From Parelaphostrongylus tenuis (Eukaryota > Nematoda > Chromadorea > Rhabditida > Metastrongylidae), in assembly GCA_019055375.1 (NCBI GenBank), contig JAHQIW010000834.1, forward strand, positions 56,759 through 120,758: 64,000 nt of DNA, given 5' to 3'. Positions 32,135 through 42,672 of the stretch are shown piece after piece; the stretch's first letter is position 1; each line of letters begins with the position of its first letter. The notes beneath the pieces were generated by a model. It saw only the letters and a program-made list of their open reading frames with translations. It was not told the origin of the DNA and made no database searches. A program made the translations under genes and the position numbers.

Positions 32135-34900
32135 TGTTTTCTGATGTATGAGCAGAGTTCGTTTTTCGTAGTGTGTAACAGTATACTGGGGTATTCTTCT
32201 GTATGGGTAATGAAAGACTGATGAATTTTCACCAAAACTGGGAAATCTCGGAGCGTAAGGCACAGCAATAAAAGAAAAGAAAGTTTGTAACATCTCTTAA
32301 TAAGCGTTAGTGATCGATGTGTGCCAAAAAGTTGCAAGGTGGCGAGCGTCTCTTTATGTTGTAATCATAGGCATAGATGAGGTTGTTGCAACTAGCTCTT
32401 TGATATGACTAAAGTATCGGCGCTATTCGCTTTTCAGAGCAGCAACGACATGGATTAGAATCCTTAGTATTCATTGTCGAGATGAGGGCCTCAATAGCCA
32501 CACCGAGTCAAATCGAGGGAGGTGGTATAGCGTCGAATAGAATAGCCTTACAAAACTAAGCTTTTGTACAGTAGCATCCTTGACCAATTGTCCGCTGATG
32601 TTTTTATGACTCTAATCTTTATCCTGCGGAAGCTATTATTACTCATATTATGGAAGATACAATGAAAATCTGGAAAACCAAAGACTGAAAAAGTATTGAC
32701 TCTTCAAAATATTTCAAGTAAAAGCTATAGCAGTCGCAGTGCTTGAGGTGATATCCATCGTGATTTCAAATCGGTATAATTAGTTGCCATCCGTAAAGCC
32801 ATTTCCGTCACTAGCGCCGGTTATACATATCATTTTATGCTTACTGCGATAATCGGCAAGGACAGACACAAATTACTTCGTCGACTCAATCTCCATGGTT
32901 ATCAATATCATTCAAAGGAAATGCGCAGGAGCAAAAAGCCTAAACTGAGTTGTGATTGACCTCATCGTCAATATGTTGGCGGCTGTACCGTTCGGTGTGT
33001 CCGATATTCCGGTTTATTGAAATCGTCAATCAAATAATCTCATTACCGAGGACCGTAAGACCCACTGTTCAGCACATCTCTTGGATTAATTTAGGTAGAG
33101 CTAACGCCAGTAGTATGTTTTCAATGGCTCTTTACGCACCACCACCACGTCCACCTTTTTCATGGTCTATCATCTCATTGTATCTGGCTTGTTTCTATGT
33201 GTCAATGAATGTAGTGCTCAACTGGAAATTCAATTCAATATGTAAAAAGAAGCTTAACATTCTTATTCAAATACTAGATTTCTTGATATGTATATCACCA
33301 ATCGTGGACGTGACCATGTCAAAATTTGACGAATTTTTTTTCCTATCCATGCGGTTAAACGCGTGAGTGTGATAACACCGTTCGAAAAGAAACATTAGAA
33401 AAGGGAAAAGAAGGAAATTTCTTAGGCACCATTACATCGTATCTGCCCAAGATTCAAAAATTTCCTAGAACGACAAACAGATCAAAAAACCCTCCCCGTT
33501 TCCTATCGGACTGTAGAATTTCCTGAGCTTCTGTTTACGAAAAGGCAATAGATGTGGTCCAAAATGACCTTTCGGAGATAAGTGAAAACTGGATGGGCAG
33601 ATAATCTTCTCATCTGGTCAATTCTACGCTCTGCTGGCTTGTCACTATCGCATTTCAGATTACGGTAGGACACAAAAGACTTTAGTAACAAGGACGATTT
33701 TGGAAAGCAGTATAAAAGGAACATGAGTTTTCGGTGGCAATAAACACTGTACTGGATTGTTGTTAAGATACATATAATCAGCTAAAAAATATTGCTCTAT
33801 CGTCGTGAAGACGAAATAAGTGATCATAAAGTACTTACCTTATCTTTAATGTGGTGCGCAACTCCTTTCAAATAGACCTTGCATTCGAGTGTTTTCAAAC
33901 TTCAAAGAGGTCTTTTCTTTGGGAACTCATGATCAATGGGGATATGATGTTCTCGACAAGAAATTGTAACGCTTGCGAGCAATCGTGTGGAATAAAGAGC
34001 GAATGCAAGCTTGTTTTGCTTCAATACCGAAAGCCCTTACTAAAACTCACCGTTATATCGAGCACACCTCGCAAAAAAACCAAAATTGGTACTTATTTGC
34101 CTACATAAGTGGCACTAAAAACACAGTGGGCTCTATAATGATATACTTTCGAAATATACAACTTTCATTTTGCTGCTATAGAACTTTTTTGATTGCAATG
34201 GAATAGAGTCGTCAGTAATTATGACTGCGATCTGTTGTGAAGCTGCTGGCGTGTATGGCCGAGGTCTGGTCATTCGTGGTTCGTGCCGTAGCTGTAAAGG
34301 GTCATTCTTGGCTCTTTGAACACACCGTGGCCGAAACGATGGGCTCTGACCAACTGCACCAACACTTCGACCAACCACCATCGTCTCAATCATACACTTC
34401 ACTTTCTAAGAAGACTTCGTCCTTTCCATACATCACCTCTTCCAGTCTTCTTTATAATTATTCTCTGTGTTCTATTCAGTCAATTTTTCATTTCCGCCGC
34501 CACTTATTGTTAAAAGACACATGCAATCGCAAATAACTCCAGTTGTCCTTCCACCTACGACAACTTTTTACACATTAGCTCCTTCTCATTATATTCTTCT
34601 TGCTGACTAAGCCTACCAGCAATTGTCGACAATCGCTTCGAATCATCGGCTCTGACAAAGACAAAGATGTCGAAATCTTAGTCGAAGATGCTTCAAATAA
34701 AACCTTGTGCTACAGGCTTAGTTAACAAAAATCCAATGTAGAGTTTCTGCGACCCTGTCTTAAGGTGGTTGACTTCGTGCTTTGCTATTGATGGTCATGT
34801 GGCGCCACCTTCTGATAATCCACTAATCCATTTTTCTTGAGTTCTAGATCTTCTGGCCTTTAGTTTATTATTCATATCCACTTCTTCTTGTTTCCTCAAA
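32135..34900. other. Mostly unassigned 2.8-kb block
   Basis: No firm exon was found. Weak points include an open frame after TTCGCTTTTCAG near 32436 (TTWIRILSIHCRDEGLN to a stop) and a plus ORF at 32956-33366 with one hydrophobic stretch. Segments at 33850-34100 faintly resemble PLE coding on the minus strand. The patch 34230-34420 is GC-richer with open frames on both strands. None was strong enough to call separately. Confidence 0.25.
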
Positions 34901-34915
34901 TACAGACATATTCAG

Positions 34916-35176
34916 GGGGAATTACGAAAATGAGCAGAATGAAGTCATTGCTATGTTAATGACTGAACGACGATCAAAAATTCTTATTGCGAATACACGT
35001 ATAGAAAAATTTCGTTACACAGCGTTTTTTTTTTACTCGTTGATGAAAATTATCGCGATTTGTGGTCCGTTTTCAAAATCGTTTAAACAGTCTAGGGGCA
35101 GCTTAAAAGCAGGTGTAATTCATTTCCAAGTTACAATTCCTACAGCCGTCCTAAGTGATCTGGCCTCTCGCTGTGG
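34916..35176 (+). CDS. Candidate internal exon
   Basis: After acceptor ACATATTCAG the plus frame reads GNYENEQNEVIAMLMTER, then SKILIANTRIEKFRY. It continues open to a GT donor at CGCTGTG then GTAAAG; the whole frame stays open to 35462. There is a hydrophobic run (FFFYSLMKIIAICG) in the middle. No domain is recognised. The acceptor is a good match to nematode consensus; the donor choice is uncertain. Confidence 0.3.
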
Positions 35177-35469
35177 TAAAGTACAGGTTCCAATTGTCAA
35201 AGAAAGATGCTATGTCTTCAGCAAAGTAGCATCTTACTTGTACTTTATTAGGATCGCTAAGGCCGGGAACACTTTGTTGATTGTGCTCAGTAGGCCAGCT
35301 GAGAGTACACATACACTAGCGCAACCACTTATGCGTTTTCTTTGCCTACTTTGCCGCCGTCGAAAGAAGCTCTTCGTATCTGGTGGCCTAACAAACATTG
35401 CTTGTATTTGTATTCTTAGAAATGGAGAAATAAAGTGGGCGCTGTGTGAAATGGATGAATGAGAGATAT

Positions 35470-36000
35470 AATGGGTACTCGCTCTCGATTTGCTCAGTGA
35501 TTAATAGGTCCACAGGTGACGCGAATGGCACAGGTGAATTACTTTGATGCCATTTGACTTTTCCTATCACTCTCATATATCGGTTGAACGTTCTATAATC
35601 TGTTTCAAGCCCAATATTTGATTTTCATCTATCAACACTGTACTTCTTTTGCTTTTCCGATGATGTCACGGTAAGGCCACGTAAGGATTTGTCTCAAGCA
35701 TACAATATATGAAAAACTCGTGTCAAATCAGTATGAGGATTTATTTCTTTCATAGACGATAATATTAAATTTTGCTTCCGTATTATAAGGTCAAGAGCTT
35801 TTCAAGGACTTCCTTTGATCGCCGATTGGAATCTTTTTCTGCGCTGACCAGCATGCCTGGTCTCATAGTTTATTCAGTGCTTCGATGGTTCAAAACCCTT
35901 CCGTAAGATTAAAAAACGAAGCAAAATAAACACGTATAGTAAAACAAATACGGAAAATTTTTTAGCAAGCGCGTTTTTCTGTATACTTGAAATATCTGTT
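35470..36000. other. Unassigned sequence
   Basis: No exon or repeat was recognised. Confidence 0.25.
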
Positions 36001-36011
36001 AAAGCGACAAG

Positions 36012-36185
36012 AGGGGCGCCGTGGCCGAGTGGTTGTGATATTGGTGACGGCGCGCGTGGAGCTGAGCCTCCACCCCTAACACATTCCGGCAGTAAACAAG
36101 AACGCCACAGCCAAGATATTCTTGAGATTGAAAGGAAACAAGTTCTTTTCTCTGACGTTGTTACAAAAGATTTCAAGAAGACTAT
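36012..36185 (+). repeat. tRNA-derived SINE, family C, copy 3
   Basis: The head ggggcgccgtggccgagtg is followed by gttgtgatattgg, then gagctgagcctccac and aacaagaacgccacagcca, in the order of copy 2 at 13960. The 3' end is degraded. Confidence 0.7.
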
Positions 36186-36189
36186 TAGT

Positions 36190-36560
36190 AATTGTCCGAT
36201 AGTATAATCTTTTCTGATTCCAATGCTGTGCTTATGTCCTGAAAAGACCGTTTGACTGCAACGGAGCAGGTAAAATAAGTTTGATTCGCATGTGTGAGCA
36301 AGGGGTCTTTGACCAACTCACCTGTCTGTGCGTGAGGCGGTCACGTGAACTGCTGACACGGTGCTTCTTTGCGCGTTCATATGCCCGCAAAATCGATGAT
36401 CATCACGTCATCGAGAGTGGCCACCTCACGCGCGGTCACATGAAATGGCCAGAGACCCCCTTGCTTACATATGCGAATTTAACTTGCTCTACCCGATGTC
36501 GCCAGAATGTTAACCATCAAGTTCTAGAGAGTGAAATACCAGTCTCGTGCATGTTTTGAT
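36190..36560. mobile_element. Foldback element, family G, copy 2 (short)
   Basis: The left part (tgctgtgcttatgtcctgaaa and agaccgtttg) matches 51140-51165. Within it, agtttgattcgcatgtgtga at 36278 and its reverse complement near 36470 (acatatgcgaatttaact) define inverted arms around a GC-richer centre (ggcggtcacgtgaac). The ORF 36281-36559 spans the palindrome and is not a gene. Confidence 0.55.
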
Positions 36561-36564
36561 TAGA

Positions 36565-38650
36565 GAGAAGAATAGTTCGCAAGAATTTTCGCATACTTTC
36601 CTCGTGACGAGATTTAGAGAGAGTCGGACTTTTGAATTACTCCTAAATGTTAATTGACAGCTTGCATGCTAATGAATTACATTGATCTTTCCTCAACATC
36701 TCGTATGCTCTTGCTAGTGTCAAGCACCCTATAATCAGTCAGTTCTTCCCAGGTTTTTCCATTACGGAAAAACCTGAACGAATGAACTTCCGTCAGACTC
36801 TATCGTACTACACAAGCTCGCTCGCCGAGCGAAAAAGAAATTTTATGTTCTAGGCAGCTATGCGACTTATCTCACAAGTTTCGAAGTAAAGTTAATTCAA
36901 AAACAAAATGAATTCTAAGGCTATATAAGTTCAAAACAATGAAATTACAATGAAGAAAAGATTTTATGATTATATTAAGCAATATCAAAGCTTCTAATCC
37001 TGAAAAAAACTGCCATAGGACCATCAACAAATTGTCTCGGAGAGCGATGAAATAATCAATCTTGTTCACAAAAGGCAAAATTTTTTCCAACTATGAGGTA
37101 CAATAGCTCTGAGTTTTGCGATCTAACTTCGTTTGTCCAAAAAAAAAATTCTCAGAAATGCTAAGAACGCTTGCAAATGATTTATTAGACGATTCAGAAC
37201 ACAAACAGAGACTTACACTGCTTTTACTGTAAAGTGATGCTTTCACTGGAACTGATGGGTTTCTAATATTTTCAACAGGAAATTAAATACCGTGAATTCG
37301 CTCCCTTCTGCTTGCACAACTTAAGGTGTATCCCTTTGAACAAATGGAAGACTCATTGGGTCGCGTCAAATTTGTTATTGTGTTCATCCCAGGTTTTTCC
37401 ATTTTCCAATTATATTTTAAAATACGATGTTCTCAATCCCTGTGTAATCCATCTACGTTCTTCTCCGAATCCGAAGCTCTAACTACTACCCTACAACTGA
37501 CTGTTGGAAGTAACTTTAGTTTCTCCGCACTGTTTACGAGTAAAACCACAACAAAGATATTTTGAGGATTGCAATATAACAGCTGCGTGTTTTTTTTTAT
37601 TTATGACGTACTTGCATAGCGGTTGCAATCATAAAAGCTCATCGTCATTTCCGCAAGAATTTGCGAAACTCCTAAGCTGCGAGTGGCTACTACCAGTTTT
37701 TCTTAGCGTTCGATCGACGGTTGATTATTCATAAAAATCGTGGACTGCACACTATGGTGGACTAAAGTATTTTTGTGTTATTGAATTTGAGAGCATTGAA
37801 AAACATACGAGAACGACAACATGTCATCACTTTTCACTTCTTTTCAGGTTTTGGAGAAAAAAATTGGAGAAGAATGATTTTTTTCCTGTTTGTACATTCT
37901 TTCGGCGCTCTTTTCTAGAATCTCTTTGGATTTTTTTCCACAGCCAGAGACCCCTTACCATTGAAATTCTTAAGCCTTCGTGCTGTGATTTTTTTACCTT
38001 CTCATTGAATGCGGCATGGAATTTCATTGAATTATGGATTATTCAATAGATTAATTGAAGCAATTTTTGCGAGATTCCGTAGAAAACCTCTGTCACAACG
38101 CAGTGATCTTCGATTACTCAAAGTGAACTGTGGTTTTCGTGGCTGGAGTAATTCTCACAAAAAATGCCGCAGCAAATCTGAAATTCGAATTTTGTATCGT
38201 TGAGAAATACCTCACCATTATCCAGAACAATTATAACCGTAGGGCGTGACTGCCACTCAATTTACAGCCACCAAACACTCCACGACGGAACAACTGTGCC
38301 GTGTTTTACTGATGATTCGGTGACATGATGACCAGAGTGATCCCGCCCAACAAACTTTTCACCTGAATCGATGTATCTCACGTCACTCATTCATTTTTTT
38401 ATAACGACTATAACACTAACTTTTAGCTCTGACTTCTGATTCACGGGCATTTCTTTCCTCCTGCCAGGATATGATGTGAATTGAATTCAGAAAAATATTT
38501 GAAAAAGGGCAAAACAGCACTCGATTGAGCTTCAAACTTGCGATTACTTTTCCTAAGTTTCATAAGCACCGTGAAGGCCTTTGCTTTGCGTTTCTCACGG
38601 TCATGTTGTAACATTATTGCTACTATTTTTGTCGTTTTATTTTGCTGTTC
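36565..38650. other. Unassigned 2-kb AT-rich block
   Basis: No exon or repeat was recognised. Several short ORFs on both strands lack motifs. Confidence 0.25.
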
Positions 38651-38738
38651 TTTTCAGAACGATCCAGAAAAACGCTAGAAAAGATTATTTCTCTTATCGC
38701 CTGCAAGTAATCTCTTCAGCAACTTTCCATTGCTCACA

Positions 38739-41579
38739 ATGTGGCTTGTGGTCTATATCTTCTCACTCCTTTTTCTGTCGATCATCGAATCAGTCGTGGC
38801 AAATAAGCAGACATGGATTGGTGAATCCACAGAGCGACTGTAATATACGGTAAAAATCCTATCAGTAAGATAGAGTGTGAAATTCTGACGTTAGTGGTTT
38901 TAAAAAAATGCAGTCAATGGATCAAAAGTTTTAGTGCGTGTTGAAAATGCTCTCTTACAAGTCTTCAGACGTACTCATTATCTCATTAACTGTTGCCAGC
39001 ATAGTCTGGTGGATAGAAAGCACTGTCTTGACACATCAGCAGGCGATTAGATCATTGGAGCAGATATACATTTAATCACCTCTAACGATGCTCGAATGAT
39101 TTTGAGTGGGTTCATCTCTCAGATGTTGATCAACGCAAAATGCTCCATTTTTTGTCAATTAGTGTTTAGAAACCTCTCATGATTTCACTCCCTATCGCAA
39201 TCCGAGGGTATTATCAGGTATCTCTGCGCTGGCATAACCTCCCACCTAGTATTGAAAAAGACTTGAATAAAGTGAATCATAACAATATCCTTCTCCACTT
39301 TATGCTTATGACTGTGCCATTATACTACGGTACTTCCATTAAACTCTGTTCGAATTTGAGCCAAAGAATGGCGTTTACGACTGTCTTCAAAGACTTAATG
39401 AAAGCAACACTGTCTTCTAAGAGCAGCCTTGGATTTGATTTACTCAACCAGAAAGGATGCGGATATTGCGCCAATTGTAGGCTGGTGTTCCATAGTTGTT
39501 TCGAGCGCAGACTACACTCAAGGTAAACTTCTTGAGCTTGCGCGGTAGTGATTCTACTTTTATTTAGACCCTTTTATACAAACTGATACCAGGGGTGATC
39601 TATTACATGGTGAGATTTGGCAGTAACTCAAAGTAGTCACTACGGATAACCATTAGCTGTCTTACCCTATCATTGCTCTCAAATTTAGATGCCCAAGGCG
39701 CTTCTAGGCTCGAAACTTCACTTCTTGCCCACATCGATAAGATTCGATTTCGGATCAAAAAAGGTAATGGACCAAAGAAGTCCATACCTGTGCAAAACGT
39801 TTCAGTCGTCGAATTTAGTGTGACTTAAAATAAGCAATAATTTTTCAGACGATGTCTTCTGAACTCCTTTCTATTCTAGTGAATACTGTACGTAATGCGC
39901 TGCCAGCGATTCCTACATCCAAATATTTGTTTCTCATCCGTCACTTGGGTAAATTAAGATACACTTAAATCAGATACCCAATAATGTAGAGTGCTGTGCA
40001 AAAATGTTTGCGTCAGCCGGGATTCGAACCCAGATCTCACTCTTTCCGGAAGTGCTGAACCGTTGCATTACCGACGCTCGTTTTGCACAACACTCTTTCT
40101 ACGCTACAATGCTGTTAACTGTCAACAACCAACCGTCGACGGTCTGGCGGGGCAGCCTCTATCAGCATTGAACCCACTTATGCTGACAGATTTTGCATAT
40201 CAATAATCAATCAAATTCATTTATTCGACCGCCTCTTGCGGTGGAATGATCTCATAATATACCCAATAATGTAGAGTGTTGTATAAAAATGCTTGCGTCA
40301 GCCGGCATTCGAACCCAGATCTCACTCTTTCCGGAAGTGCTGAACCGTTGCATTACCGACGCTCGTTTTACAGAACACTCTTTCTACCCTACAATGCGCT
40401 GTCTATATTTGCAGGCGCTTCCGGAAAGAGTGAGATCTGGGTTGGAGTCCCGGCTGACGCAAGTATTTTTATACAACACTCTACATTATTGGGTATATTA
40501 TAAGATTATAGCACCGCAAGAGGCGGTCAAGTAATTGACTTCCGACTTAAATTATAATTAATTCAAAAGAGAACAACGGACTCTATGGATATAAAGCTAC
40601 AGGGATAAAGCTCTTGGCGTTGATCAATCTCTGAGAATGCGCCATACACTCGTCTTCCATTTTTAACATCGTTTGAGGTGAATGAATATATCTGGCCTTT
40701 ACAATGACTCGCGGTGGTCACCCGTTATATCCAGTCAATGCTGCTTATCCTCTCAGGCAAGTCTGAGACAGTCTGGCACCAATTCACCGACCCCAAAGGG
40801 ATGGATGGTTTGATGAGCCATGAGCGCAAGATCGAACAATCAACCTTATACGACTCACAGCAGCTCTAACCATTGCACCACCTGAGCTCACTGTGGACAT
40901 ATGAGCGTCAGTAATTCTTCATTACAATGCTGCACAGGCTTCCAATGATCGAGAAAATTCACTGCTTAATCAAAGAAATCAAACTCCTATGAACCGATAT
41001 GCATATTGATTAAGCTGAAAATTTTATCATCTAGAAGAAGAATGTATAACAAACTATTTTAGATGCGAAAATGGTGGTATGTGTGCTTTCTCTTTTGAAA
41101 ATCCACAGCTTCACTCTTGTATTTGTTTGATGGGCGTTTATGAAGGCGATCGATGCCAGTTTCAAGGTTGGCGATTTATATCATCTCTCAGTTCTCTACT
41201 TCATAAATATTCCTGAGCCCTTCAAAATTAAATTTATAGTTGGCGTGCCAAGAGATTCTTCCAATTTTTTACGGCAATCACAATATGAAACTACACCTTC
41301 ACAGCGTCGCTCGCCGCTTCCAGCACCGACCCAAGGTAAGCACATCTTTTCGTGCATTTAGTTGGAAAAATAACTCGACATGCAAAAAGTCTTCATTAAA
41401 GCTGCTGCACTTATATACTTAAATATTTGACAGTCTTTACTTCCTCAAAACTTTTCCTGCTCACTTTGTTATCTTTTATTGATGTAGTCAACGTTTTGTG
41501 TCGATTCTACTTCGTCTTGAAGATGTGTCAGTTATTCTTCACCTTGATCAATGTTGAACGTTTTTTGCACACGATGAAG
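38739..41579 (+). CDS. EGF-domain protein gene (multi-exon, partial model)
   Basis: The exon 41063-41166 reads CENGGMCAFSFENPQLHSC, then IC, then a GVYEGDRC ending. This has the Cys spacing of an EGF-like domain, an extracellular disulfide fold. Upstream exon 39452-39522 (GCGYCANCRLVFHSC) ends at CACTCAAG|GTAAAC in phase 2, and the EGF exon begins with the matching single base. Downstream exon 41240-41335 (VPRDSSNFLRQSQYETT, ending CCCAAG|GTAAGC) keeps the frame, as does a less certain exon 41488-41579 with a hydrophobic run. A signal-peptide exon at 38739-38820 (MWLVVYIFSLLFLSIIES) with donor ATTG|GTGAAT may be the start; the exon linking it to 39452 was not found. The product is probably secreted or membrane-anchored. 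Introns hold a SINE piece and tRNA-like repeats. Confidence 0.6.
38990..39150 (+). repeat. tRNA-derived SINE, family A, fragment 6
   Basis: Only the 3' half is recognisable: tacatttaatcacctctaac, then gatgttgatcaacgc, in plus orientation. Confidence 0.45.
39603..39785 (-). CDS. Short ORF with integrase-like motif
   Basis: The minus-strand frame begins MDFFGPLPFLIRNR, resembling the (V/M)DFFGPL motif of the integrase core in LTR retrotransposons (Pao or Gypsy type). The rest shows no clear integrase pattern, so this may be coincidence or a small relic. It lies in an intron of the EGF gene model, on the opposite strand. Confidence 0.2.
   Translation of the reverse strand: MDFFGPLPFLIRNRILSMWARSEVSSLEAPWASKFESNDRVRQLMVIRSDYFELLPNLTM
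39986..40102 (-). repeat. tRNA-like unit inside an inverted repeat, unit 1
   Basis: Minus strand 40077-40010 folds like a tRNA. The acceptor strands GCGTCGG and CTGACGC pair, a T arm contains GGTTCGAATCC, and the anticodon-like arm CACTT-CCGGAAA-GAGTG has a seven-base loop. The D arm is short. Outside it, gtagagtgctgtgcaaaa on one side and ttttgcacaacactctttc on the other are complementary, so the acceptor stem continues for about 20 more pairs. This is not a normal tRNA gene: position 33 is C and the flanks are paired. Confidence 0.6.
40225..40550. repeat. Palindrome containing two tRNA-like units
   Basis: Unit 2 (40271-40387) repeats the tRNA-like unit with changes in its flanking stem. 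The segment 40416-40500 is an inverted copy of 40256-40345, including cgcttccggaaagagtg and ggctgacgc, and outer sequence continues the symmetry (gaccgcctcttgcgg at 40228, ccgcaagaggcggtc at 40513). The whole forms a cruciform-prone palindrome of about 320 bases. It is probably a non-autonomous mobile element built around a tRNA-like sequence. Confidence 0.6.
40598..40905 (-). repeat. tRNA-derived SINE, family A, copy 7
   Basis: A full-length reverse-complement copy. It has the 3' end ctcttggcgttgatcaatct, body gtctggcaccaattcaccga, B box near aagatcgaacaatcaacc and A-box region ctctaaccattgcaccacc. Confidence 0.75.
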
Positions 41580-42071
41580 GTAATTTCGGTCATGAACACT
41601 CAAGAGATTTTTTTGCTCAATAGAGTTCTCTTCTTCAGAATCTTAGTGCGATTTCAACACTACTCTTAGTTTCTGAAGAGGTCTTCTATGTGCGATGTAG
41701 CAACAAAATAAAATTAAGTTTTACATTTGGAGTGCTTTGATCGTACTGCTAGGGTCTGTGAGTCTCTTCTTAGACTACACTAATACTAATTCAATAGCAC
41801 AAATCTCGACTATTCCAAAGCTATAATTAGTTTTTGAGGTCCTTATAGTGCGTTATGACAAGCAAAAATTTGCTTTCATGTTCGGGGTTTTCTCCGCCCA
41901 TACGACTTACATATGCATAAAAAGTAAATGTAAACGTGTAGAGAAAACTATTTAGCAGCGGAGTAGCATGAAAACGTTTTTTTTTCTTCTTTTCGAAAAA
42001 AAATTCTTTTCATTAACTAACGAAAACCTCGCGTCGCTCGCGAAAGTCAATCGACTGGCGTTGGCAGAAGA

Positions 42072-42229
42072 TCAAGCTTGATTTTTGCTTTTTGGATTGA
42101 TAAGATGATTCTGCTGGTTCGTTCTCAGATCTCCACCTGACGGGGTTGTCGATCCGTGTAGGTTGCGTAATGTTTGCTGATTTGGCATTCGATTTCTTCC
42201 AGGACGAAAATCTTCTATAACAAATCGAT
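42072..42229 (-). CDS. Candidate terminal exon
   Basis: Minus strand: after an AG (GTAAGAAG) the frame reads RFVIEDFRPGRNRMPNQQ, then TLRNLHGSTTPSGGDLR, then NHLINPKSKNQA and a TGA. Codons favour an RNY pattern. A second frame over the same bases (ORF 42013-42300) is also open, so the choice is a judgement. No domain is recognised. It could belong with the exon at 45438-45533, with the mariner at 42673-43934 inside an intron between them. Confidence 0.33.
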
Positions 42230-42672
42230 CTTCTTACACGAACCGCTTCATAATCTGATCTCCAAAAAATTGGCAAATAATAACAACAGTTAATGAGCAT
42301 TTACATACAACGTCGAAACATTTGCTCTAGTCAACCGATCAAATACCCTGAGGTGTGGTAAGTTTCCGTTTGTTCCTGTTGGTTTCATAGTTGTAGAGTA
42401 GTCACTTGCTCGCGATCCACATAGTATTGCATTTCACGTTTGATGTTCCTGAGAGGATATCTGACATTTGAGATAATGGCTATCTGTTACGTATTTTATG
42501 CTGATTTTCCCGCCCAAATATACGGAGCTATAGTATTTGATCCATTGATTGGTTGATATAAATTAATCAGCTTCCGATGGACATCATTACCATCAGTTAA
42601 AACTGAAGACTGAGCTTCCCACTGTGTTTGGTGATATAAGGACGATGTCGCCAACAAATCAAAGTTGGCATA

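Noticed and set aside
32956..33366. 136-codon plus ORF with a hydrophobic run
   Set aside because: No splice context, family motif or repeat support; AT-rich sequence easily yields such frames.
34953..35462. Longest plus ORF (169 codons) taken as one gene
   Set aside because: Only its first part has a good upstream acceptor and protein-like composition; the rest looks like AT-rich chance, so I listed only the candidate exon.
36281..36559. 92-codon plus ORF
   Set aside because: It spans the two arms of a foldback element and reads through its palindrome; a related copy at 51116 gives an ORF on the other strand.
40010..40077. Functional tRNA gene
   Set aside because: The fold is tRNA-like but position 33 is C, the D arm is weak, copies are multiple and the flanks form an inverted repeat.
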